The notes beneath the pieces are model-generated. The model was not told the DNA's origin, searched no databases, and was given only the letters and a program-made list of their open reading frames with translations. A DNA stretch of 64,000 bases. Origin: Parietaria judaica (lineage: Eukaryota; Streptophyta; Magnoliopsida; Rosales; Urticaceae). The DNA is taken from positions 12,290,606 to 12,354,605 of the forward strand of contig OX940865.1 of assembly GCA_954871525.1 (NCBI GenBank), read 5' to 3'. Of the stretch, positions 10,781-23,573 are shown piece by piece; within the stretch, counting starts at the first letter, position 1, and each line of letters opens with the position of its first letter. The position numbers and the translations under genes are program-made.

Positions 10781-12040
10781 TATGTGTTTCTGTGGGGTTC
10801 AACAAAACATTCAGTGTTGTATTTTTAGATAATAATAGGAATACCATATTTTGGTTATTTTTCTAATAGGAAACTTGAACTCTTTTTAGTTTTAAAAATG
10901 TATTTACTCCATATTTGGTATTTTAAAATGGTAAAATCAGATTTTTAACCGCATTTACAGCTTTACCGGGCATGATTAAAATATACTGAATATTCATAAC
11001 AAATAATGCGCGTATATGATACAAATTCAATAATAATAATAATTTAGCATACACTATTGGAAGCTAGCTAAACTAAAAATCATTATATGCTATAATGCAA
11101 AGATGCTAGTACATAGATCCTTAAAATCTCAAATTATATATTAGGCTCCAGTTGTATCATGTAAAAGCGGTTTAAGACACTTTTTTCTTCTTCTTTTTTT
11201 TTTTTTTTTTTTTAATTTATGAAATCCCAATACAAAAAACGATGCGTTTCAATTTTTATTGTTTAAATTCGGTCAAATTCAGTCTTCTGAATTTTGGGTC
11301 TCAATAGACTGATGCATATTCCGTATCTACTGTATAACTTCATTATTGGTATGAAAGAAACCAATGACTTTATATTTGACTTATATTCCGCGTATATTTT
11401 AATGTGCAGTAAATGCAGTATTCTATAGAAACTACAATATGACATATATATATAAAGGTATTCAGTTTTATATCGGAATTGCGAATCCGACGGCCAGTGA
11501 CTATAAACTCAGATTTCAATCTCCTAATCGTGTCTTCAAAGCATCCCAAATTCTACAAATCGAATTTGGACATTTCTAATTTATAGATTTACACCTTAAA
11601 AATTAAGTTTAAATCTTAAGCGAAAAATAAAATAATACTCCATGTCTTAGTAATATGTTCAGAAACATGCAAAAATCACAGCAAAAGAGAAACTCTGTAA
11701 ATTTATTATATGTGTACCCAGTTGTGGCAACTAGGGCTGTTTTCCAAGAATAAACTATGCAACAATGTCACAAACATAAAAAAAAAAAAAAATGCAAACA
11801 AATTGAAAGAGAAAAAGAAAGAAAACGGAGCAATTCGAATGCTCACAAAAAGCTACAAGACAAACTCCGCAAACCTATCACGACCCATCTTTCCTGCTCC
11901 TCAGGGCTGCCTCCGAACCAATCTCCGTAGATCGGTATTTTTTTCTCATCAATTCATACAAGACCGCATTGGGTAGATGAATAATCCCGTTTCTCATTAT
12001 CTTTTTCGATTTACAAAATAATAGAAGATACAACAAACAT
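10781..12040. other. Intergenic and 3' flank of the SCYL2 gene
   Basis: AT-rich, with a long T run at about 11188-11213. The last few hundred bases before 12040 are the likely 3' untranslated region of SCYL2. No gene recognised. Confidence 0.5.
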
Positions 12041-15000
12041 TTATAGTAGATCCAGAAGCGGGGGCTGTTCCGAGGGCGGGTTGACTTTGACTTGGCCAGA
12101 CCGAGAGGCTGAAGAGACTCCTCTTCCTCTGCCTCTTCCCCTTCCCACCGCATTAGCCGGGGGCGGGGCGAGCCGAGGGGTACTCCAGTCATTCTTGCCA
12201 GAAGCAAAGATGGATCCGATATCCGCTGGTTTCTTCTCTACGCCCTGATTCTGTTTCAAAAACCCGAGCGAGTTCTGCCCTAAACTATTAGAACTAACGG
12301 GATTGCCTCGAGTTTGACTCTGTTGTGTCTGCCCAGCAGTGCTTTGGGGCTCAAACACCCAACCGCTGTTGCTGTTATTGCTCTGAAAATTCAAGCTGTT
12401 TGATATATTTGCCGACATGCCATTGTTAGAGGCTCCAAAATTACTCGTTGAACCGCTTGACTTTGGGGGCCAATCGGCAAAAGGATCCATATCGAGGCTT
12501 GAATTGGACGATACTCCTGAGTTCAGTTGCTTCTCAGTATTCCCGAATTGAGGGGTTGTCCCGGAAGACGTGCGAGGAGGCCACTCTAAGTCGACTGGAC
12601 CGCATGAAGGAGTTGTTTGATTGTTAGAGGCAGCTGCAGGAATCTGGGAAATTCCTTCGGTCTTAGTGGAAGTGTTAATTCTGCTCAAAGGATTTTGGAC
12701 GGAGGATTTCGGTAGCTTTGTGGTGGGACCCCAATCCTCATCCCAGGCGGGACTTTTCTTACTCGCTGAACTAACGGTTGCGGTTGTTTGACTAGGAGTT
12801 TGACTCTGAGTTCCGTTTGTGTGCACAGATGGTTTTATTTCTGGGATTCCAGAATCCATCACTGTAACTCCTCGCTTTTCTTCTATCTTCCTGCAACGAA
12901 GCCAAAAAAAACATATTGTTATAGTCGCACGTGGGGGATCTCATCACGGGACTAACCAAGAAACCTAAAATGGCTACATTAAACTCTAGACAGAAACTAC
13001 TCTAATTTACTTAATACGTCTTGGATCATATTCTCATTCTCTTGGTGTTTTTTTTAATTACAGGCAAACATTGAAACTTAATGGCTCCAGCCCTAAGTAA
13101 CATAATTACCCAAACTTTATTACATAATTAAATAACAATTTAAAGTTAGGCCAACTGTTCTGGCCTGTCTACATTGATTTTTTTATTTATATTTTGCGGC
13201 AATAATATATATTCTTAGGGGGTGGTTATTTTCCATCCACACCTTGTTAACCAGGTGTGGGATAGAGAATAACCATCCCAGTAATAAAATTGTATATTGT
13301 TGCCGCAAAACAAAAATGGAGATACGCTGCCCCGGTTGACCTAACTTTGTAAATTTTTCCAGCAACTATCCTTTAGCAAAACTAAATATAAAAAAGCATA
13401 AATAAGTAATATTGACAACCGTATACAAAATTAAGAACTAGGAAGTTGAAAGGATTTCGTGATCTACTCGTATCCTTCGGATGCAGAGTTATATTGGTAC
13501 CTGAGGATGTCCTTCACAAAGAGCATATATTTTGCAAACTGCTGAACGTTTAATTGTTGGGCCATGAGAAGTGGTATGAGAAGCGGAACTACATGCTCGG
13601 CGGTAAATTCTACTCCATACTGGAAAAGATGATATCCAACAAAATTTTATTCGTCACAAACAGATGAGAGCAAGATATACAGCCAATGATAAAAAAAATT
13701 CGAAGATTATTTACCTGCTTGAGAATCGAGTTTGCGACCCCAAGTGTGCACATAAGTGTAGGGGCAGAATGATCAACTGCTGTACAACGCTGAACCGTTT
13801 GCAAAATCTCAAGAGTAGCGTGTTTATCTAGAGTCGAAACCAGTTCTCCCAAGCACAGCAATGCGTTCACCCTTACCTGCAAATGGAATTAGCCCGAGTT
13901 AAAAATCTAGCACAAGAGGAAATTTGTTCACAGACTAATTATTAGGGATTTTTGTGGCATAATTATAATTCTAGACTTGTGCAGCAAGTTGGACTATTTG
14001 TGCGAATACATAACTCTCTTCCAAATTTTACCAAGATACGCCACTTATAATTCAAGCCAATGAAGAATATCTCAATGCTATAATTTAAGAATATAAATAA
14101 TCACTCAGAAAACATGTAAAACATGGTTGTGGAGAACATTTCAATATTAGTAACAACCACCACCAAACAAGAAGCAAGTATGACATGTGAAAGATTCAGG
14201 GAACACACGTACCGCCGCTACTGTTGTTTTAAGAGCCAGAGCATGGACACGAGGCAATACAGCCTGTTTCATTAGCTGTAGAGGAAATATGAAGAAATTT
14301 TAAATATCGGTTATAGGATTAGTGTACTAAAATAAAATTAAGTACCATGCATCTGTTATTGTTCTAACTTCTATTTACTAGAAGTTTAATTCAATGATTA
14401 AAGATATATTAACTTATTTTTACGAACAAATTCAATACCATAATTGTGGATTAACAGAGACAATTTCCTTGCAGGGATAAATTTTCAGAAAAATATCCAA
14501 ATATCTATAAGAAAATATATAGAAAATGTAAATATACGTTAAAGAAAATGGAAATAACCTGAACATCCACTTGCTTAGCAAGGAAAGACGATTTTCTTAA
14601 GACTTCCTCCTGAATGCGAGCATCGGTGTCGTCATAAGCCCGAACAATCATGGGCAGGACATGCGATGTCAAGTGCTCCTGAGTAGTCTGAAATCATTAA
14701 ACAAGGATTAGAAAGTTATGCACATTACGCTACATCTACATATAATTAGTTTCCTACTTATTATATATATATATATATATCTATATATATATATATTGGC
14801 TAGGCATATATAGTAATTATTTCATAGTATTTTAATACGTTATTAAAATGACTTCCATATTTACATTACCTTGTTTATTATAAGTTCTGCATGCTTTAGG
14901 AGCAGCAAAAGTGTGTCGCCAGCTGCAGTACTCAGGACGGGAACAAGAGCTGGGAGCGTCGATAGCTCAAAGTCGTTCTTCTCCTACATTTTTGCATGAT

Positions 15001-18000
15001 ATTATCTTGACGATTTTAGCCACCAATCGAAAAATCTATATTAAAATGTCAATGACCAAAAATTTGATACCTGAGCCTCTGCTATTGTGAGAACCATGGG
15101 AAGAATCATAGGTTGCATTACCAAGTTCCTTAATTCTGCACAAAGAGGCGGAAGTACCTGCACAATATATCACGGAAGCCTAGCGGTAAATAAAAAAAAA
15201 TTATTGTTCCATTACAAACTTTGACATTCTTGAATCTTGATCATCAAGGTTCAACAATTTAGAACCAACAGTTATTTTAAAGCTGATGGAGAAAAAAAAT
15301 TATGCAAAATGTATAAATTAAGCAGATCTGATGTTTGCAGTTTTTTTCTTACGTATTCAAATATTTTTACTTGACCTAATAATAAAACTCAATCTTGACT
15401 CCTTATAGCATATGAAAGTAGAAGGGGCAAAAGCTATTAATTGATTAATGGATAAAAATGGCCAACCTTATATCGCAATACACGAGAATCAAAATCTTTC
15501 CACATGTCCGAGAGAGCTTTTAAGAACTCAGATTTTTGCATATTATCTCTTTCCTGCAGAGTAGGAAGATCGCTCATCAATATTTTCCCAATAGAATTAG
15601 TATTTGACTTTAGGCACTGTGCTAGACAGGTTGACCACCCATCACTCAAGCTACACGAATGCATACTAGCATGTGGTCGAGGAAGCGAAGGGCACGCAAC
15701 CTAGTATCGTTCCTGAAAAATGGAGAGCCTGCAGAATATTTAATCAAAAAGAATTAATCCGAGAATAGAACATATTCTTACACCAAATATACATGCCCTG
15801 GCATATCAGTTCCAGCCATGGGTATCGAAGCAAATACAATGAAAAATGCGAGATAAACTAGTATCTGAATCTAGTATCAAACCTATCAGTGACGATGACT
15901 GAAACATAGGTTGTATCCATGTCTTCTGTTTATAATTTGTTCTTCAATTACATCTTGTTATTTAGTTTAGGGTTAATCCCGGAAAAAGTACCAATACTTT
16001 TAAAAAGTGGACCAATAAATACCAATTCTTTTTATTGCCCGGACAAAGTTCCAATTCTTTAGTTTTGTGTCCCTGTTGGTACCTCCGAAATAAAAAACGT
16101 CCTCCACTGTTAATCATGCCACCGTTACAAAATTTATCCACATTTCCGGAGAAAATTAGCCATCGGAAAGTTGGACGATCAAAGATAATCGTGGATATAT
16201 ACTTAAAAGGGAGAAAAATTACTTTTTAATTCAACGCCGAAAACGGCATAATCCATGATTTGGAATTTTCACGAAAGTGATATGAGGAGACAAAACAAGA
16301 GAATTGGAACTTTATTCGGGTAAAAAAAGCATTGGAATACAAAACCAAAACTTTGACGTGGCGTGAGTAACGTTGGAGGACAAAATATTTTAAGGAGGTA
16401 CCTATAGGGACACAAAACTAAAGAATTGGAACTTTGTCCGGGCAAAAAAAAGAATTGGAACTTATTGGTCCGTTATTTGAAAGTATTGGTACTTTTGCCG
16501 GGATTAACCCTTTAGTTTATAGGTATTTTCCACATAAATACCCATAATGTCGTGTTTAGGGGCAGCATAATCCCGTTTGTTTATCACGGGTTAAGTACCC
16601 AATGTTGATTTTAGTGGATCTGTAGGCTCCCGTTAGTGTTCTTATTGGGTAACTGGAGACACATTTATCATAGCATATCTTTAACCTGAGATAAACAAAC
16701 AAGAAGACTGCCACCCCAAAACACTACTTTATGGGTACTTATGCCGCAGATATTTCTTTTAGTTTATGGTGTTAGAATACTTAAATTATGTTTATTTATG
16801 ATAAGAAGCTAAGTATGCAAGGCCTCACCCGCTAAATCTTAATGTTAGGTATTTTTTCTTTGGAGAGAATAGAGATTAAGCGTGAAATTAGAGGCCAAAT
16901 TTTATTCAGTAAATTAGTTCCGTAAATTAGCTTAGTTTCTCTCTAAAATACAGTAAATGTCTTAGGGGAAAATAATTTCAAGATCTATAACTGGGGACCA
17001 TAACATATTCTATCATCCACCAAATGACAGATAGGCCAGCACAAATAGATACAGGATAGATAGATAAACATACAAAGTATTGTTAATCAATGTCACAAAT
17101 TTAATTTGTTACCTGTAAAATCTATTGCAGTTGGCCGTGAAGACTCGTTTGCAGAGAGCATCCTTTGCAAGTCGGGTACTAGCTCTGACGGAATACTGGA
17201 GAATGCTTCACTGGTTAAGTAATTTAAGGTGTTCATATACTGCAAAAATGAACAAAAGAGCTCATTGCCACTAGATCACTGAAAGGTGAAAGGAAGAAAT
17301 ATCCCAAGATCGAGAATCATCATTCAATCAATTATGAGTCACATCATTAGTCAATGAAATAATAGATCGCTCAAAATGTAAGATATTATCTCAAGATTGG
17401 GCAAATGGGAAGGCCAGTAAAAATAAAAAATAGAATACTGCTGCTGTCTATTTACCATTTTAACATTGTTGTGGCAGTCAAATAAAGATTTCCGAGCAAT
17501 CAAGTGGTACGCAAGGCATCCAAAACTGAAGATATCAGAAGGACATCCATTTGACGATGATTTACTTTTAACAAGCTCTGGAGCCGTATAGTTTAGCGAT
17601 GGCTGAAGCGGCAGTACAGAATCCTCCACATCGTATTCCTGTCATATTTAGTGTCAGATCGATCAAATATAGCTTTTTTGAAAGCCATATTTGTACATAA
17701 CAATTTTAAAAGAGAATTTGCCAAGAAGTCAATGCTAGCTATCGAAGATAAACATCTCTTAAACAAAATGCATCTAGTATTAGTAATTGTGCTCTCGTAA
17801 AGAGTTAAGCAAAGACAATATTAAACAAAGACAATATTATTCCGAATAAAAAATCCACAGCCGATTAAATGAGTTTGAGAAGAAAACTGCATTGTAGTAG
17901 TATTTAATCGATAAATTTCAATTGGAATACATTATTCAAAGATATAAACGGAAATTCCACTCACAGCATAATGGAAAGCCTGTGAACTAGTTGCATCGCT

Positions 18001-20176
18001 TGCAGCAAGATCGGTGGAAACTGCAAACCCAAATCCAGCTAGCTTCCAGGCTCCACTTGCGGTGATAAGAATATTCTGCACAACACAATCGAACACTAAA
18101 ATGAAGCATCCAGATTATAAGGCTGCTTCAAAAAACTAATAACACAATAACATACCACCAATATATATTTAATGAGACTCTAGCCAAGAATCAGGTTTTC
18201 CGCGACCGTACATAAGAAATAGAGATTGATTGATATATCATTTCAAAGAAAGTTGATCACTAAAAATTTCAACGTATTACGGTTCTTCATCTCTGTATTG
18301 TTGATATCCAAGTCTAACCTTCGGCGAACTCAACTCCAAGCTTAATTTTTTAAACATTACAACCACGGTTGAGAGTATTGAACATTGCCGCACTACTAGA
18401 TTATAATTGCATACAATTTATTTAATTTATTAGCTAACGGTTTAAATCCCTAGAATCATCAATTTAGTAACCTAAGCACTGTATAAATACATATTGTATC
18501 TTATTATTTCAATCAATTGTAATGAGTAAAATTCCTCTAAAACTCTAAATTATATGCACATTTGCGCACTTAAGTGTAACCATACAAATACAAAATTTTA
18601 GTAGGTCTACATGCTCATATGTTAGTTAGTCAGCCTTAAATCAACTCGAAACAAATTTCTCGTGTGCGTGCTTCAGAAGGTACAAAATAAAGGGAATAAG
18701 CTAGAACCTCAGGTGCTATTGCTCGATGTATAAGCCGTGCATTAGAATGCAGAAATTCCAAAGATTCTGCTATCTGCAGCAAACCATGTTTCACCTCCAA
18801 CAGTCCCATTTCCTGCAAAGAAAACTCTTCGAACTTGTTATGCATGTCGAGAGATCATTTCATGTATGGTTATGAACACAATGCAGAGGCTATCAAGTCG
18901 AAAAAATCAAAAGTCTCGTAATGCATATCTTTTGGGGCAAACAAAAAGCGGGTTAATGTAAGAAAATACCCTGATGCCAAACCGAAAGACATTATCAAAC
19001 ACAATCATAGAACCAATTATTGTGGAAATGAAAAGGCATAAAAGAAAAGAACCACATAAACTACGTACCCGTTAGTTCATACAATTGAAATCTACTTCTA
19101 CACTGATCATTATAAGTTTCTAACTAAATAATAGCAAAAGGGTTATTTGTGACATAGACTCAATCTTACACCAAGTGTGCCCGCATATTCCCAATCTCCT
19201 TTTTTAGCAGCATTAGTACCCAGAGGCCACAAAACAGTGTTGAGGTCCAATTCCGTCCATATCGAGTTAATGCTACTTAAGCCAGACACGCTTATATTTC
19301 TCGTTTCATAAAGTGTGGATATTCATGTTTTCAGAATTCAATCGTAGACATACACACATCCCTCGTGTAACATACCTTAACTAGACGTAGATGAAATTGG
19401 ACCTCTACACTGTTACCGAAAAAGAGATAGGGAATATGCCCGAGCACTTAGTACACGATTGGATACTTGTGCCGCTAATATGCCATCGTGAAATGACAAA
19501 CTCAGGAAGCTAAAAGCGATCAAATATCCAAGGGCATTGAACAGAAACGAATTCGTAAAGAAACAAATCAAAGGAGTCCTTGAAAGGAACCTCTACACTG
19601 ATCATTCTACCTAAGCAAACGCAAAAATGATAAACCCAGCAAAGTGAAAGAGATACAAAGAAATTCTGAAGCAGTGAGTACCATCCCATTGAGCTCCTTG
19701 GGGACCTTGGCAATGTTCTCCAGATTCCCAAGCGCGTTGGCGACAGAGGCGAACAGCGGCTCCGTGACCATGGCCATGGCGTTCTTGTTCTCGTCGAGCG
19801 CCTGCACGACGTGCACCACGCCCGGGTGCCTCAGCCTGACGAGCCGCGCGGCGTCGGCGCGGACCACGTCGAGGAACGCGTCCTCCGCCGCCTTGGAGAG
19901 CCCGGTGCGGGCGCGCGCCTCCGAGAGCGCCCTCTTGTCGAGCACCCAAACGCACACCGTGGGGTACTGGTGCGCGCGCGACGACTCGCGCGCGGCCTTG
20001 GCCGAGTAGAGCTTCCACGCGAGCGCGGGGCCGGCCGAGCCGATCTGGTCGAAGAGCTCGTAGTCCTGGAGCGGCCTCGGCCCGGCCACCTCCTGTACCG
20101 TGGTCTGCACCGTCTTCTCGATCACCGCCGCGGTTTTGGCCAGCGCTTGCGTGAAGGACTTCATGTTCAGAGACAT
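12041..20176 (-). CDS. SCYL2: SCY1-like protein 2 (SCYL2), complete, 14 exons
   Basis: Pseudokinase of clathrin-mediated trafficking at the trans-Golgi/endosomes (family knowledge). Exons: 20176-19682, 18812-18708, 18075-17965, 17638-17456, 17239-17113, 15728-15667, 15553-15467, 15157-15071, 14983-14870, 14687-14559, 14275-14213, 13876-13715, 13619-13501, 12890-12041. All have GT..AG borders and matching phases, giving 897 residues, close to the ~910 of Arabidopsis SCYL2. The kinase-like domain spans about residues 30-330. The catalytic loop reads HRAIAPE instead of HRDxKPE and the DFG site reads GFG, so catalysis is not expected. HEAT-like repeats follow (about 340-615), then a low-complexity tail with DPF (MDPFADW), a GRGRGRGRG run and a terminal LLDLL clathrin-box-like end. 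Exon 1 is strongly GC-rich and later exons are not. Three MITEs sit in introns 1, 5 and 13. Confidence 0.93.
13141..13355. mobile_element. Palindromic MITE in SCYL2 intron 13
   Basis: Nearly the whole 215 bp folds back: AAAGTTAGG at the left pairs with CCTAACTTT at the right, TTTTGCGGCAAT with TTGCCGCAAAA, and the centre has GGGGTGGTTATTTTCCATCC against the AGAATAACCATCCC region. No clear target duplication. Confidence 0.65.
15970..16510. mobile_element. Mutator-type MITE in SCYL2 intron 5, 9-bp TSD
   Basis: 541-bp element with inverted arms of about 110 bp: GGGTTAATCCCGG at the left, CCGGGATTAACCC at the right; the arms also share CCCGGACAAAGTTCCAATTC. It is flanked by identical TTTAGTTTA at 15961-15969 and 16511-16519. 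A 9-bp duplication plus long arms indicates Mutator-like mobilisation. It does not disturb splice sites. Confidence 0.85.
19137..19460. mobile_element. MITE-like inverted repeat in SCYL2 intron 1
   Basis: The left arm has TGCCCGCATATTCCCAATCTC and GTTGAGGTCCAATTCCGTC; the right arm has their diverged complements (GAAATTGGACCTCTACACTG, GATAGGGAATATGCCCGAGC). Related in sequence to 5730-6080 and 10390-10710. Ends and TSD not resolved. Confidence 0.5.
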
Positions 20177-22037
20177 CGTTGCTTCGCCGATCGCGATCCG
20201 AGAATGGGGGAATCTAGGGTTCCGTGAGGCGGCGAAGAAGGTGGAGAGGAAGATTGGGTTCCGATCGAAGGGGAATTCTGCAGATCAAATCGAAGCTCGT
20301 CTTCCTCTTCTTTCCACCTCGTCGTCGGTCTCTCTCTTTCTCTCTCCTCTGAAGTTTCTTTTCCTTTTTTTTTTTCTCCAATTTTTTATTTTTCTTTTGT
20401 TGATTTATTTCGTAAAAGGCTAATTAAATTACGAAGTTTCGTGCTTAGATTATATGTTGTCCTAAGTTAAATGTAATATTTGATTACAATTAGCCTCATA
20501 ATCAGTTTTGTTGTTTGTAAATAAATAATGGGTTTATTTAGGAGATATTGTGTTTGTACAATTTTTTTAAAAAATTTATCTATTTTAGTACATTTTAAAT
20601 TTTTAATACAAACAAATAGATATTAAAAAAATTATATTTAAACGGACATTTAGTACAATTTCTTATAAATAATTTGTTCTTTTTGAGATAGATCATTTGA
20701 GAAATTTGTTAAGAAAAATAATCAAAGAGAAAATTCAATTTCAATGGTTAAAAAATGGTAATTTATTTAGTGCGTGAAAGTTGCTAAATTATAATTGGAT
20801 GTGATCCAAAATCTTGAATTAAAATACCGCTTAGACGAAGAAAAAAAAAAAGCTTACTTATCTTTTTAGTATTAACTTAGATGCCGTACTTCGTCCCAAG
20901 ACTCGGACGATATCTGCCCCACTAAGGGCGATATCATTGAGTGCTGAGACAAGGTACAACAATTTGAGATGAAATTTTCTCATTGTTGTGACAAAATCGT
21001 CTCACTGGACGAGATATCAGATGAAGACGATATCGTATTAACTTGCTAAGTCTAAAGTCCCAAATTGTTTTTCACACGCACATATTTTATTTGGCAACTG
21101 TAAATAGTGTTGATGTTATTTTAAAGACGGCTTTAATCTATTTTAGACCATTGATTTATAGTGGTATCAATAAATTCTCTCTCTAATGTTACAAGTACAA
21201 TCACATACATGTAAGATCTTAGTGAAGTCTAATTTTACCCAGCCAACTAAAAAAATGCAAGATCATAACTAGATTCTCTACCTCGACTTCTGGTTATTCG
21301 AGAGAAAGTTGAAGGCACTAAGGAGTTTGACCGGATCAGAATTTAGAGACCTGCTTCAACTTCGTTACTAATGCCGAAATTGCTCGGCAAAAATTATGAG
21401 TTCAAAGTAGAGATGACAATGTGAACATATCCCGATGTGAAATGGTGACCGAAGTGATAGACTTGAGAAGAATTCTTAGCAGATAGTAGAGAGGAGAAAG
21501 TTTCTTCGCTGTTAACCGTTTGATTGTGAATGTTCCGACACAGAGCGCGATCTCGAAACACAGGTTTCACGCCAACTTTCAGACTTAATCTCCTCTCACA
21601 CTCATAAGTTCCGCAAACTCTAAACATAATAAACCAAAATACCAAATCCTAAACATAATTTGAATAACATTAACCAAGAGACATAAGTAATTTGTAAACG
21701 ATTTTTTAACGATTTCATTTCTAAAATCGCACGGCACAAAATTACTGAGTATACAAATGGAAGCTTTGATTTCGAGAAGCACAAGGAAAAGAGAGAAGTA
21801 GAGAACTTACAAGTTACAAGATCAGAGGATTTCAAGAATCATTCGTCTTTTTGCATATTTACACAGTAGATTGGTCTTTAAATAAACAAATAAATAAACT
21901 ATTACACAATAAAACATCATCTTAGTCCTTAGATGAATCTCACAGCCCCTTCTTTTCCCTTTCTTCTTCATTTTCTTGCAATCCAAGTTTCGATTTCTAC
22001 GTGAAGGAGAACTAGAAGAAGAATGTCGCTTGTAGGT
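20177..22037. other. SCYL2 leader and promoter, then 3' flank of the DUF6821 gene
   Basis: 20177-20350 is GC-rich with a CT-rich tract (20324-20346), consistent with the SCYL2 5' untranslated region. The rest is AT-rich. A small island at 20880-21020 has repeated CGATAT motifs (GGACGATATC, GGGCGATATC, GACGATATCG) of unknown meaning. Several minus-strand open frames at 21394-21835 have no recognisable content. Confidence 0.5.
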
Positions 22038-23515
22038 TCACCGCAAACTCATTACCGGCCAAGGAGCGAAATTTGCAGGGGCTGGAAGTGCAGGTCGGAA
22101 GACGGGGACTCTTTTCACTACTGAGAACGCTTCGTTTAGCCGCGCTGCTTGGCTCATGAACTGAGACACTTTCTGCATTATCACCCAAAAACAAACATAC
22201 AAAATCATAATCATATATATATATATAAACAGCTTTTCAAGTTCCATGTGTAACTGCAAATCCCCGGAGACGGAAGTAGCGGGATAACAAAACTACGATT
22301 TGCCATCATGAAGCAAAGTTCAAAATAAAAGCCAGAGAAATTACAATGCAATGTGACCTACCCGATCTTCGAAAAAACATATCAAAGGCGGACAGTACAT
22401 AACATTGTCGGGTGAGCCTAGCCATGAGACCCTGGAGCCGTTTTTATCAAGCTTCCTCGCAATTTCGGAGTTCAAGTGAAATCTTATTAACTAGTTTTTA
22501 TTCAGCAACCTTAAATGGGACTACCTACACATCGGTCATCGTCTTCCGGCCAATCAAAACTTAACTCTCTCAAAGAGGGGAGATTGTCCTTACCGAGACA
22601 TAAAGCTCTCTTGCTCTCATTTTCCGCGCACGAGATCCGGTCCCAGGCTCGAGCTCGTATCAATTTTCTATATCTAGCCCACGTTATTCGACATTCTAAA
22701 TGTCGACTTACTGGACTACCCAGTTGATGACTATCTATAACTTCACCGATCTCTAGAAAAAAGCTAAATAGCGTGAAAATCAAGTAACAGACCTTGTCAT
22801 CCATGGTGACCTTGAGCTGCAAGCTCTGAGTCTTGCGCTTCATTTTGTACAGCCTCTTCCCCAGCATCACCATCCCCAACACCGCAGCCGCCACAGAGAA
22901 GGCCCACACAGGGCTGACCTTGAACGCAGAGTACTTCAGCACCACCAGAGGAACCTTCCACCACGCCATTGCTCGTTTCTCTCCTTCACAACCATTCCGT
23001 TTCGCAGGATCGCCGATTTCACCTTCTTTCGCGGCTTCACCATCAGAGCTCACCTTCACGCTCTGCTTGCCAGTATCAGTCGAGGCTGCAGCTTCTCCGC
23101 CCGTGTCGCACCAGAACTCGCCCGAGGCGTGGTCCAGGGCTCGAAATCCCCCGAATTCCGCTCGGCTCATCTCGCTCTTCGGATCGAAGTCGCCGGACCC
23201 GCGACCGTCGGAGCGATCGCTGGCCGAATCGGACCAGAACTCGGCAACGGCGATACTCCGCTCGGGAATCGCCGGGTCGATCCAGCTCGGGTTGTCCGAC
23301 TCAGCCGAGCCGTCCTCGCTCTCGGCCCCCCGAACAGCGAGCCGCTCGTGATTGCCGAGCGAGAAGTAGTCGGGGTTGATCACTCCGTCCGAGTCACCGT
23401 CGATCCCGTCGAAGTTTCTCAAATCGTTGTGAGTGGAATCGGAGGAGGGGAGAACACCGGCGTCGGAGTTGTGGAGCAGTTCCCAGTCGCTGAACTCGCC
23501 AGTCTCCCCTTCCAT
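22038..23515 (-). CDS. DUF6821-family membrane protein with possible ATG8-binding motif
   Basis: Two-exon gene of 285 residues: exon 1 23515-22793 (241 codons), exon 2 22172-22038 (44 codons plus TGA), GT..AG borders, phase 0. The N-terminal ~185 residues are acidic, serine-rich and probably disordered. The conserved C-terminal block starts MAWWKVPLVVLKYSAFKVSP, contains a hydrophobic segment (about 201-218, PVWAFSVAAAVLGMVMLG), then KRLYKMKRKTQSLQLKV, and in exon 2 SQFMSQAARLNEAFSVVKRV ending PWPVMSLR. I recognise this as the uncharacterised plant DUF6821 family; no biochemical role is known to me. Residues 8-13 read FSDWEL, a WxxL motif in acidic context like an ATG8-interacting motif. Exon 1 is open for 93 further codons into the intron. 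Confidence 0.8.
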
Positions 23516-23548
23516 GGCGAGCTCGAAGGAAATGAAACCCTAGTTCCT

Positions 23549-23573
23549 GAAGAAGAAGAAGAAGAAGAAGAAG
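23549..23573. repeat. GAA microsatellite in the DUF6821 leader
   Basis: About eight GAA units (CTT on the sense strand) some 35 bp upstream of the ATG. CT-rich leaders are common in plant 5' untranslated regions. Confidence 0.8.

Noticed and set aside
19611..20227. Overlapping open frames on both strands over SCYL2 exon 1
   Set aside because: High GC leaves few stops in any frame; only the SCYL2 frame shows homology and joins to the downstream exons.
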